A DNA stretch of 64,000 nt from Cohnella sp. GbtcB17 (GTDB taxonomy: Bacteria; Bacillota; Bacilli; Paenibacillales; Paenibacillaceae): positions 95,803 through 159,802 of the forward strand of contig NZ_JAGXJW010000010.1 in assembly GCF_019091135.1 (NCBI RefSeq). Reading direction: 5' to 3'. The notes beneath the pieces were generated by a model. It was not told the origin of the DNA. It searched no databases and worked only from the letters and a program-made list of their open reading frames with translations. The position numbers were made by a program, and so were the translations under genes. Of this stretch, positions 33,469 to 40,731 are shown piece by piece. How positions within the stretch are numbered: the first letter of the stretch is position 1; the number at the start of each line of letters is the position of its first letter.

Positions 33469-34874
33469 GGCGGCTCATCGCGCTGATGGCGCTCGTCCTG
33501 CTGCTCACGGTCGCGTCAGGATGCACGAACGGGGGGCAAATTTCGGACGGTCCCCGGACGCTGACCGTCGCCTGCTGCCAGACCTCTATGTACGACATGA
33601 AATTCAGGGATTTTATCGAAGCCCGCTTCCCCGACTGGGACGTCCGCTTCGTGCCGATGCAGCCGGAGAACGACTACAAAGTTTACGACGACAAGACGAT
33701 GGCCGCCTTTATGGACAAGGAGAAGCCCGACTTGCTTATCCTGAGCATTCCCGACTACCGGCTGCTGCGCAAGGCGGACAAGCTCCGGAACCTGGAGGAA
33801 TGGTCCGCGCAGAAGAAAACAAAGCTGACCGACGGCGTGACGCCCGGCGCGCTGGACTTCCTTCGCGGCGAGGACGGCGGTCCGCTCTACGGAATCGGTC
33901 CGGGCTTCCACGCCAGCGCAATGTATTACAACAAAGACATGTTCGACAGGCTTGGCATTCCCTACCCGACGGACGGCATGAACTGGGAGCAGACGATCGC
34001 GCTGGCCGATCGCGTCATGCAGGACAAGCGCCTGCAAAAAGACGAGGTCGGACTGCATATCCCTTGGCTCCGCGGTCCGTTCGACCTGCTGCAGCGCATC
34101 GCCGGCACCGAAGGGCTGACTTATGCGAATGCCAAGACGGGCGCGGTCACCTTCGACTCGCCGGCATGGGAACGCCTGTTCAAGCAGGTCGCCGCCGCTT
34201 ATAAACGCGGCACGTTCGTCCCCTCCTGGCCGCAAGCCCGGGAGACCGACGGCAAATCGTACATCGATCAAGCGGCGATGGAGGCTGTCGACCTGTTCAA
34301 GCAAGGCAAAGCCGCGATCACGATCGACGACGACAACCTGATGGCGAATCTGAAATCGGGCAAGCCGAAGTTCGACTGGGGCGTGGTCACGGTGCCCGCC
34401 CGCAGCTCCGATCCCGCCGTCGGTGGAGAAGTGCAGATGTACGAGATATTCGCCATTCCCGCCGCCGCATCGCATGCCGAGGAGGCTTGGGAAGTGCTCT
34501 CCTACTTCATGTCCGCGTCGGTCGGCAAGGCGAAGGCCGCGATCGGCGGCATGGTCGGCGGCATGGATCTGTCCGTTTTGACTGATTATCCCGAGTGGAA
34601 GCAGGACCCGGATTACAAACCTTTTTACGCACTCCGTCCGACCAATTCGATTGATCGCTACTACTTCGGCGAGCCGCAAGGTCCCGGCAGCTTCGACGAA
34701 TCGTTCGCCGAATCGGTGAACGGGCATATCCGAAGCATTGTCGACGGAAAGGAAACGGAAGACGCGGCCTACAAGGCGATTCAATCCGAAGCGGAGACGC
34801 TCATGAAAAAAGTGCAGTCGGAGGTTCAAGCCGACGGCGCGAACGAAGCAAACAAGGCAAGCACAACCGAATAA
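33465..34874 (+). CDS. Solute-binding lipoprotein of the sigma-factor operon
   Basis: 469 residues; the ATG overlaps the previous stop (ATGA). The signal peptide ends at a lipobox Cys (C20 in LLLTVASGC). Family-1 solute-binding features are FRDFIEARFPDWDVRFVPM, DLLILSIPDYRLLRKADKLRNLEEW, GPLYGIGPGFHASAMYYNKDMFDRLGIPYPTDGMNWEQTIALADRV, FKQGKAAITIDDDNLMANL and YEIFAIPAAASHAEEAWEVLSYFMS. It is paralogous to the upstream gene. No permease or ATPase gene is nearby, so it may work as a co-sensor with the anchored protein or serve a distant transporter. A convergent gene starts 27 bases beyond the stop. Confidence 0.88.
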   Translation: MRRLIALMALVLLLTVASGCTNGGQISDGPRTLTVACCQTSMYDMKFRDFIEARFPDWDVRFVPMQPENDYKVYDDKTMAAFMDKEKPDLLILSIPDYRLLRKADKLRNLEEWSAQKKTKLTDGVTPGALDFLRGEDGGPLYGIGPGFHASAMYYNKDMFDRLGIPYPTDGMNWEQTIALADRVMQDKRLQKDEVGLHIPWLRGPFDLLQRIAGTEGLTYANAKTGAVTFDSPAWERLFKQVAAAYKRGTFVPSWPQARETDGKSYIDQAAMEAVDLFKQGKAAITIDDDNLMANLKSGKPKFDWGVVTVPARSSDPAVGGEVQMYEIFAIPAAASHAEEAWEVLSYFMSASVGKAKAAIGGMVGGMDLSVLTDYPEWKQDPDYKPFYALRPTNSIDRYYFGEPQGPGSFDESFAESVNGHIRSIVDGKETEDAAYKAIQSEAETLMKKVQSEVQADGANEANKASTTE

Positions 34875-34901
34875 AGCGGGAAACGAACAGGGTGAGGGCC
34901 G

Positions 34902-36173
34902 TCAGGCCTTCACCCATGCGTCGTTGTCGTAGCCCCGCTCCTCCCAGTATCCGATGTGAGGGCGGTCGATCAGTTCGATCCGGTCCAGCCATTTGACCGA
35001 CTTGTACGCGTACATGCCCGGCACGATCAGACGGACCGGACCGCCGTAGTCGCGGTGGATCGGCTTGCCGTCGTGGAGCACGGCGACCAGGACGTCCTTC
35101 ATCCGCGCTTGCTCAAGGGACAACGCGTCGGTGTATACGCCGTCTCCAGAGTAGAACTTCACGAACTGCGCGTTCGTCCGCACGCCCGCGGCATCCAGCA
35201 GCTGCGCGAGCGGGATGCCTTCCCACGTGTTGCCGTACACCGACCAGCCGGTGACGCAGTGGAAGTCGCTAACCTGCACCTTGCGCTTGATCGCCAGAAA
35301 CTGCTCCCACGTCCAAGTCGCGGGCTTGTCGACCAGACCGTCGATCGTAAAGCGCCAGCTGTCCGAGTCGAAGTGCGGGAGCGGTGTCACCGTATAAAGG
35401 CGGAAGCTGCCCTTGGCGCCGCCGCCGATGACGTTGGCCGAGTCCGGCAGCGGCTGGGGCGCCGGGAGCATGCGGTTCGCGTCCGTCTCGTCCGCGGCGA
35501 TGTTGCCCGTGCCGGAGTTCAGACTCAGACTGCTGCCCATCCAGCGGAAAAAGGACGGCAGCACCGCGGCGGCCAGCGCCACGCCGACGGCGCTCCGAAT
35601 GAACTGCCGGCGCGTCATCCAGGGCTGTGGACTCGCGGCCGGATGCAGTCCGCCGGGGGACGGGCGATGCGCGCTCGTTCCGCCTGCGGTTCCCGCGCCA
35701 TCGTCCGTGCGAACGGCTCGCCGCTGCGGCTTTTTGGCCCAACGCATCCGGGTGATCGAATGATAAGCGGCATACGGCAAGCCCACCCACGTCAGCAGAT
35801 CGTGAACGACGAGCGCGTTTGTCGCCCAGCGCGGCGGCAGATGGCGGAGCTGCCATAGCACGATGCCCGACGCCAGCCAGCCGAGCAGCAGGAAGACGAC
35901 GAACGCCAGATTGCCTCGCTGTCCCGGTCTGCCCCGGAGCTGCTTGAGATGCCGCTTGAGCAGCGGCGCATACAGAACGAGCACGATGCCGGTAATGAGA
36001 CCGATGTAGATGTGCAATTGCTTGATCCACACGCGCCCTTCGCCAAGCCATCCTCTCGCCGCGCCCCAGGACAAGAGCAACCCGCTGACCGCCAGCGCGA
36101 CGACCAGCCATGCATTCCAGCGGTGCAGCTCCGCCAGCTGCTTGCCGAAGCCCGCCCGTTTACGATCCTTCAT
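34902..36173 (-). CDS. Fused heme-membrane/molybdopterin oxidoreductase (MsrQ-MsrP-like)
   Basis: 423 residues. The N-terminal part (about 15-140) has four membrane helices with histidines at H17, H54, H124 and H138, suited to heme b binding. A linker leads to TRRQFIRSAVGVALAAAVLP (RR at 188-189), a Tat-like hydrophobic segment. The C-terminal sulfite-oxidase-like domain carries the molybdenum cysteine C306 in VSDFHCVTGWSVYGNTWEGIPL, then YSGDGVYTDALSLEQA, RDYGGPVRLIVPGMYAYKSVKWLDRIEL and a C-terminal YWEERGYDNDAW. In proteobacteria MsrP (YedY) and MsrQ (YedZ) are separate proteins that reduce methionine sulfoxide outside the cytoplasm; here both halves lie in one chain. The start overlaps the histidine-kinase 3' end by 14 bases. 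Confidence 0.9.
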   Translation of the reverse strand: MKDRKRAGFGKQLAELHRWNAWLVVALAVSGLLLSWGAARGWLGEGRVWIKQLHIYIGLITGIVLVLYAPLLKRHLKQLRGRPGQRGNLAFVVFLLLGWLASGIVLWQLRHLPPRWATNALVVHDLLTWVGLPYAAYHSITRMRWAKKPQRRAVRTDDGAGTAGGTSAHRPSPGGLHPAASPQPWMTRRQFIRSAVGVALAAAVLPSFFRWMGSSLSLNSGTGNIAADETDANRMLPAPQPLPDSANVIGGGAKGSFRLYTVTPLPHFDSDSWRFTIDGLVDKPATWTWEQFLAIKRKVQVSDFHCVTGWSVYGNTWEGIPLAQLLDAAGVRTNAQFVKFYSGDGVYTDALSLEQARMKDVLVAVLHDGKPIHRDYGGPVRLIVPGMYAYKSVKWLDRIELIDRPHIGYWEERGYDNDAWVKA

Positions 36174-37266
36174 CTTCTGCGTCCCTCCTCCGTCCGACAG
36201 CCGCGCCGCTTCCGACGGCGGCCAACCTCAGCGTAAACCGGAATTCGCTTCCTCCCTCTCCCACCGGCGTCACGCCGATCTCGCCGCCGTGCCGCTCCAT
36301 CAGCGACTTGGCGATCGAGAGCCCGAGGCCGGCGCCGCCTCCCTCTCGCCGCCTGCTCCGATCCGACCGGTAAAACCGCTCGAAAATCCGTTCCCGCTCG
36401 CCCTCCGGCACGCCGTCCCCTTCATCCCTGAGCGAGATCGACACCATGCCGCCGTCCTCAATCGCAGCCCGCCATTCGATGCATCCTCCGTTCGGAGAAT
36501 GCCGAATCGCGTTGTCGAGCAGGTTAGCCGCGATCCGGCGCAGCTCGCTTTCGACGCCCCACACGACCGGGGACGGTTCGGGAAGCTTGACGACAACCTC
36601 CAGATTTTTCTCCTCCAGCTTCGGCCTGTATACGTTTAACGTGTCGATCAGCACGTCTTCAAGCGCCGCCGGCCGAGGCTCGAAAGGATCCGCGCCGGCA
36701 TCCAGCTTCGACAGGTCGAACAGATCCTGAACCAGGCGCCCGAGCCGTATCGATTCCTTGCGGATCACTTGCAGGTAATCGCCGCGCGCGGTCTCGTCCT
36801 CGACGACCCCGTCCAGCAGCGCCTCGGAGTGAGACTGCAGCAGCGCGAGCGGCGTGCGCAGGTCGTGCGCGACGTTCGCCACGAGCTCCCTGCGCGAGGA
36901 CTCGGACCTCGTCACATTTTCAAAGCTGGTCTTAAGCTGACGGCTCATCGCGTTGAATCGCTCCGCCAACAGTCGGAACTCGGCGGGTCCCACGATAGGC
37001 ACCTCCGTGCCGAGCTCTCCCGAAGCGATCTTGCCGGACGCCTCGCCGATCCGGTTCGCCGCGCGGGCAAGCGGCATGACCAGCACGAAGTGAAGGACGA
37101 ACGACAAGCCGCCGGCCAGCAGCGTGGCGCCGCCCAGCCAGACGAACGTCGGCGCGCTGAGCAGCATGCGGCTATAGCAATAGAACAAGACGGCCAAAAT
37201 AACGATCAAACTGACGGCATTGGATAAAAGAAGATAGGTGCGCAGCCTTACCGTCCGGCCTCTCAT
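36160..37266 (-). CDS. Sensor histidine kinase
   Basis: 368 residues from the ATG at 37264-37266, which overlaps the response-regulator stop as ATGA; the longer frame is discarded. Two membrane helices (about 10-33 and 40-63) flank only a very short outside loop, so sensing is probably in the membrane or via a partner. A HAMP domain (about 63-116) is followed by HisKA with the phospho-acceptor H134 in ELVANVAHDLRTPLALLQSHSEA. HATPase: IAANLLDNAIRHSPNGG (N box), RDEGDGVPEGERERIFERFYR (G1/F) and GAGLGLSIAKSLMERHGG (G2). It is co-transcribed with the Met-rich lipoprotein and the molybdoenzyme. Confidence 0.95.
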   Translation of the reverse strand: MRGRTVRLRTYLLLSNAVSLIVILAVLFYCYSRMLLSAPTFVWLGGATLLAGGLSFVLHFVLVMPLARAANRIGEASGKIASGELGTEVPIVGPAEFRLLAERFNAMSRQLKTSFENVTRSESSRRELVANVAHDLRTPLALLQSHSEALLDGVVEDETARGDYLQVIRKESIRLGRLVQDLFDLSKLDAGADPFEPRPAALEDVLIDTLNVYRPKLEEKNLEVVVKLPEPSPVVWGVESELRRIAANLLDNAIRHSPNGGCIEWRAAIEDGGMVSISLRDEGDGVPEGERERIFERFYRSDRSRRREGGGAGLGLSIAKSLMERHGGEIGVTPVGEGGSEFRFTLRLAAVGSGAAVGRRRDAEDEGS

Positions 37267-37976
37267 TCGGCGGGCTGTCCTTCGAACCGGTAGCCGATGC
37301 CCCAAACCGTTTTGAGCCATGTCGGCTTGGACGGGTTCGGCTCGATCTTCTCCCTCAGCCTGCGCATGTGCACGGTGACCGTGGTCGAATCGCCTTCGAA
37401 GGCGATGTCCCACACCCGGCTCAGCAGCTGGCTTCTCGAAAAAACCTGGCCCGGATGGCGCGCGAACCATTCCAGAAGATCGAACTCGGTGGCCGTGAGC
37501 TCCACGTCCCGACCGCCCGCTTTCACCTTACGCTGGGCCGGATAAAGGGAAAGGCCTTCGAAATGAAGGCCCGCTTCCGGCTGCGCCGGCTTGTCTGCGG
37601 GTGTGGCGGAAGACGCAGCCCTGCGCAAAATATTGCGAACGCAGTCATCAAACTCCCGAGGGCTGAACGGCCTGGTCAGGTAGTCGTCCGCGCCAAGCGT
37701 CAAGCCGAGCAGCCGATCGCTCTCCTCGCCTCTGGCGGTCAGCATGATGATCGGCACGTCCTCTTCGTCGCGAACGGCGGTGCAGACGTCCCAGCCCGAT
37801 ACGCCCGGCATCATCAGATCGAGCACGTGCAGGTCGGGACGCTCCGATCGCCAGAGGCGCAGCGCCTGATCGCCGTCGTCCGCGACGAGCACCTCGAACC
37901 CTTCGCGCTCCAGGTATCTTCGGCAGACGTCGGTAATATCCCGCTCATCGTCCGCGACCAGCACCGTTGCAGCCAT
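37263..37976 (-). CDS. OmpR-family response regulator
   Basis: 237 residues. The receiver domain has DD9-10, phospho-acceptor D53 in LHVLDLMMPG and T80 in IMLTARG. The conserved lysine of the KPF motif is arginine here (YLTR102PFSPREF). A linker (about 120-135) leads to the winged-helix DNA-binding domain: LTATEFDLLEWFARHPGQVFSRSQLLSRVWD, TTVTVHMRRLREKIEPNPSKPTWLKTVWGIGYRF. It precedes the kinase with an ATGA overlap. Likely targets are its own operon via direct repeats upstream of the Met-rich gene. Confidence 0.95.
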   Translation of the reverse strand: MAATVLVADDERDITDVCRRYLEREGFEVLVADDGDQALRLWRSERPDLHVLDLMMPGVSGWDVCTAVRDEEDVPIIMLTARGEESDRLLGLTLGADDYLTRPFSPREFDDCVRNILRRAASSATPADKPAQPEAGLHFEGLSLYPAQRKVKAGGRDVELTATEFDLLEWFARHPGQVFSRSQLLSRVWDIAFEGDSTTVTVHMRRLREKIEPNPSKPTWLKTVWGIGYRFEGQPAE

Positions 37977-38039
37977 CCCGATCTCCCCTTCATCCGAATA
38001 CCCAAATTATAGCACAGCCGGGCGGTTCAATTGTTGCGC

Positions 38040-38345
38040 TTACTTCTCTCCCATGTCCCCGTTCTTCATGCTTGCCTCCGGCGACATCATGCCGCCGTCC
38101 TTCATGCTTGCCTCCGGCGACATCGTGCCGCCGTCCTTCATGCTCGCCTCCGGCGACATCGTGCCGCCGTCCTTCATGCTCGCCTCCGGCGACATCGTGC
38201 CGCCGTCCTTCATGCTCGCCGACGGCATAGGCGGATTGTCGTTCGCCTTGTCCGTTCCGCATCCCGCCAAAGCGGCCGACAGCGCGACGGCCGACAGCAG
38301 CAGGCCGAACGCCTTTCCCGATTTTCGCAGCCCCGATGGTTTCAC
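38040..38345 (-). CDS. Methionine-rich repeat lipoprotein
   Basis: 101 residues from a GTG at 38343-38345 preceded by GGGAGGG. The signal peptide ends at the lipobox ALAGC29. The mature part is almost only a 12-residue repeat, ASMKDGGTMSPE, in five copies (36-base DNA repeats; the fourth has GGMMSPE, the last ends ASMKNGDMGEK). I count 12 methionines in 73 mature residues. It is the first gene of the operon with the two-component system and the MsrQ-MsrP-like fusion. It therefore looks like an oxidisable methionine bait or sensor that the enzyme would regenerate, similar in concept to MrpX of Azospira. The functional link is inference. Confidence 0.85.
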   Translation of the reverse strand: MKPSGLRKSGKAFGLLLSAVALSAALAGCGTDKANDNPPMPSASMKDGGTMSPEASMKDGGTMSPEASMKDGGTMSPEASMKDGGMMSPEASMKNGDMGEK

Positions 38346-38365
38346 GATAAATCCCTCCCTGACAC

Positions 38366-38408
38366 GTTATAGTCTCAAGGTACCGTCCAGGACTAACGAA
38401 CCGCTAAC
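38366..38408 (-). promoter_or_regulatory. Promoter region of the Met-rich operon with GTTAG direct repeats
   Basis: On the minus strand two GTTAG copies (38404-38408 and 38393-38397) are 11 bases apart, the spacing used by OmpR-type regulators. TATAAC (38366-38371) is the likely -10 element. The -35 is poor and overlaps the repeats, as expected of an activator-dependent promoter. Confidence 0.5.
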
Positions 38409-38528
38409 CGATTTTCGAATAAACCATTAAAAGATAATTACAGAAGTCTTACGACGGTCAAGCCGCCAACCTCCCTGGATGTGCCTGCTTGCGCGCGCGC
38501 CATTTCTCAGAATCCTTTTCGGCGCACC

Positions 38529-38553
38529 GGAACATCCGGCGACATTTTGCGTC
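38529..38553 (+). promoter_or_regulatory. ECF-type promoter of the lipoprotein gene at 38616
   Basis: GGAAC (38529-38533) and CGTC (38550-38553) with a 16-base spacer match the ECF-sigma consensus, 63 bases before the start codon. Confidence 0.5.
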
Positions 38554-38615
38554 TAACCTTTTCGAAAGTTAAAAAAGAGCTAAATTCCGCCACTCTTCTA
38601 GGAGGTTGTTACATC

Positions 38616-39311
38616 ATGAAACCCAGGATGCTCCCATACTTGGCCGCGCTGCTCGCGGTTGCGCTGCTAGCCGGATGCGGCGGCGGCAACGAAGATCGCA
38701 ACGCCGCAACGCCGCCGGCTACCGTCACTGCAGTCGCTACCCATACCGACTCGACACCGCCGGAGAGCGCCTCGGCGACAGCCCCTTCCACCGTCTCAGC
38801 CGCGCCGACCGATTCCCAAAAGGCGCTGTCCGCCGCGGCCAAGGACGTCGTGGAGGCGCTCCGAGATCGCGACTTGAAGCGGCTCTCCTCGTGGATCGAC
38901 CCGAAGCTCGGCCTGCGCTTCTCTCCTTACGCCGCGATGACGGAAGCAGATCAAATTTTCAAGCCGGACGCCCTGCCTTCCTTCAAGAGCCAGGACAAGA
39001 TCAAATGGGGCACCGCAGACGGCAGCGGCGACCCGATCGAGCTGTCGTTCCGCGATTACTTCGACAAGTTCGTGTACGACAAGGACTTCGATACCGCCCC
39101 GTCGATCTCCGCGAACAAGCTTGTCGGCCAAGGCAACACCGTTTACAACGGACAGGATAAGTACCCCGGCTCGTCCTTCGTGGAGTTCCACTTCCCGGGC
39201 TTCGACGATTCCGCGGACGGCATGGATTGGGAAAGCTTGATCCTGACGTTCGTGCAAGACGGCAGCGATTGGCGGCTCGTCGCCCTGACGCATGCGCAGT
39301 GGACGATTTGA
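38616..39311 (+). CDS. Putative lipoprotein of unknown function
   Basis: 231 residues from the ATG at 38616 preceded by TAGGAGGTTG. The signal peptide ends at the lipobox ALLAGC. A Thr/Ala/Ser/Pro linker (about 25-70) leads to a globular domain: SAAAKDVVEALRDRDLKRLSSWIDPKLGLRFSPYAAM, KIKWGTADGSGDPIELSFRDYFDKFVYDKDFDTAPSISANKLVGQGNT, SFVEFHFPGFDDSADGMDWESLILTFVQDGSDWRLVALTHAQWTI. The fold resembles SnoaL/NTF2-like secreted domains ending in WRLVAL...W, but I do not recognise a named family. It is divergent from the Met-rich operon and has an ECF-type promoter of its own. Confidence 0.75.
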   Translation: MKPRMLPYLAALLAVALLAGCGGGNEDRNAATPPATVTAVATHTDSTPPESASATAPSTVSAAPTDSQKALSAAAKDVVEALRDRDLKRLSSWIDPKLGLRFSPYAAMTEADQIFKPDALPSFKSQDKIKWGTADGSGDPIELSFRDYFDKFVYDKDFDTAPSISANKLVGQGNTVYNGQDKYPGSSFVEFHFPGFDDSADGMDWESLILTFVQDGSDWRLVALTHAQWTI

Positions 39312-39360
39312 TCATCCGTGCAGCTCCGGCCCTTCTAACTCATGCGCCGGGCAAGTTGAC

Positions 39361-39532
39361 GGACTGAGGAGCCGTTATTGTTGCTCCAATCCCTATTTGC
39401 AGCCCGTCCGCGGACCCAGGGGCCGTTATTGCGGGTTTGCTGGCTTTGTTTAGCCTTGATCCGAGTAAATAACGTCCCGTCAGTCCGCAACGCTCGCCAT
39501 CCGGACCGATTTTTACGAAATAGCGTCCCCCG
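39361..39532. repeat. 51-bp-period repeats in direct and inverted orientation (CCGTTATT type)
   Basis: CCGTTATT starts at 39372 and 39423 (51 apart). Inverted versions AAATAACG (39467) and AAATAGCG (39518) are also 51 apart. The flank is CGGACTGAGGAG or its complement. The first unit contains GGAGC/GCTCC around the core. It lies between convergent genes. Confidence 0.8.
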
Positions 39533-39660
39533 AGTCCGATACCCGGCGCCCGTTCACCGTGACCTCTGTGAGACTTGCATGCAACGGCTGCCCGCAGTTC
39601 CTATTTTGCACCCATCCGCTTGCCTTCCCGCCTATCGTCGATTTTCTGTCTGATTCGGTA

Positions 39661-39697
39661 AAAAACAAAGCACCGCGTCCTCGGACGCGGTGCTTGT
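39661..39697 (-). terminator. Terminator of trxA
   Basis: A 13-bp perfect stem, 39668-39680 with 39683-39695, is followed on the minus strand by TTGTTTTTT. Confidence 0.9.
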
Positions 39698-39713
39698 TCG
39701 TGCAGCAGCTCGA

Positions 39714-40025
39714 TTAGAGCTGGTTTTGAATCTTGGCCTTCAGGGAATCCTTGCTTTGCAGACCGACCAGCTTGTCGACCGGTTGGCCGTCCTTGAACAG
39801 GATCAGGGTCGGGATGCTCATGACGCCGAATTGGGAAGCCAGCTCAGGCTGCTCGTCGACGTTCACCTTGGCGATCGTCGCCGTGCCTTGAAGCTCGGAC
39901 GACAGCTCTTCGACGATCGGGAGCTGCATTTTGCAAGGTCCGCACCACGGCGCCCAGAAATCAAGCAGAGACACGCCTTCGCTGACGGTCTCGTTAAAGT
40001 TGTCTTTCGTTACGACTACGGCCAT
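39714..40025 (-). CDS. trxA: Thioredoxin
   Basis: 103 residues from the ATG at 40023-40025 preceded by AAGGAGTGG; the six-residue upstream extension is discarded. The redox site is W27-C28-G-P-C31 in LLDFWAPWCGPCKMQLPIVEELS, with the cis-proline in FGVMSIPTLILFKDGQPV. It is a general cytoplasmic disulfide reductant. It lies downstream of an Rrf2-type regulator on the same strand. Confidence 0.97.
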   Translation of the reverse strand: MAVVVTKDNFNETVSEGVSLLDFWAPWCGPCKMQLPIVEELSSELQGTATIAKVNVDEQPELASQFGVMSIPTLILFKDGQPVDKLVGLQSKDSLKAKIQNQL

Positions 40026-40172
40026 CGTAATCCACTCCTTCAAAGGTTTAATGAAAAGGGTATATCGTTCCTATATGATGATCGGACGGCGAAGCGCGAT
40101 CGCTCCGGTCCGCTCCATCCTGCGACTGCTGCCTTCCCCGCGCGCGGAGCGCACAACGAACCTTACCCCCGG

Positions 40173-40598
40173 CTACGTCTTCTGACACGCCTTGATGCGC
40201 GACAGCATCTGGCCGATCGTGATGCCCTGGAAGTAGTTCTCGAGCTGCCTCTCGGCGCCGCAGAACACGTCGTTCATTACTTCCTGCATATTGGAGCCGA
40301 CCATGCAGTCCATGTCCGGATTGCCGCTGCACCAGTTCGGCTTGATCGCGCCGGCCGCCATCGTGCGGTAAATATCCGCCAGCGTCATGTCCGAAGGGTC
40401 GATGCAGAGCCTGTAACCGCCGCCCGAGCCTTCGCGCGTCGTTACATAGCCGCTTTTACGCAAGAAACCGAGCACCTTCCGCACCCTCGCCGGATGCGTG
40501 CAGACGTTGGCCGCGATCTCTTCGCTCGACGCCATGCCGTCCGGCTTGTGCGCGAGCAGGACCAGACTGTGCACGGCGATAATAAATTCGCTGTTCAA
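40173..40598 (-). CDS. Rrf2-family transcriptional regulator
   Basis: 141 residues. Winged HTH: FIIAVHSLVLLAHKPDGMASSEEIAANVCTHPARVRKVLGFLRKSGYVTTREGSGGGYRLCIDP (the GSGGGYRL wing is the Rrf2 hallmark). Cysteines at 33, 65, 90, 98, 113 and 138 include C90-x7-C98 in the loop where IscR/NsrR relatives bind an Fe-S cluster, so redox or NO sensing is possible but unproven. Two overlapping inverted repeats sit on its own perfect-TTGACA promoter, which implies autoregulation. Confidence 0.9.
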   Translation of the reverse strand: MNSEFIIAVHSLVLLAHKPDGMASSEEIAANVCTHPARVRKVLGFLRKSGYVTTREGSGGGYRLCIDPSDMTLADIYRTMAAGAIKPNWCSGNPDMDCMVGSNMQEVMNDVFCGAERQLENYFQGITIGQMLSRIKACQKT

Positions 40599-40625
40599 AT
40601 GCGGCGCCCCCTTTCCCGGCGGGTT

Positions 40626-40660
40626 ACTGTAATATTAACAGTTACAGTTGAAGCTGTCAA
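40626..40660 (-). promoter_or_regulatory. Promoter and operator of the Rrf2 gene
   Basis: On the minus strand TTGACA (40655-40660) and TAATAT (40632-40637) have a 17-base spacer. The inverted repeat ACTGT-N7-ACAGT (40626-40642) covers the -10, and a second, ACAG-N6-CTGT, lies in the spacer toward the -35. Confidence 0.8.
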
Positions 40661-40731
40661 GGGGCACGGCAATACGATTAAGGCTTAGCATGCCGCCCGC
40701 GCACTCGCCCTATTCCGGGCGTTGTTCGCCT

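Noticed and set aside
33465..34874. ABC importer operon for the solute-binding lipoprotein
   Set aside because: No permease or ATPase gene occurs on either side. The next gene downstream is convergent and unrelated.
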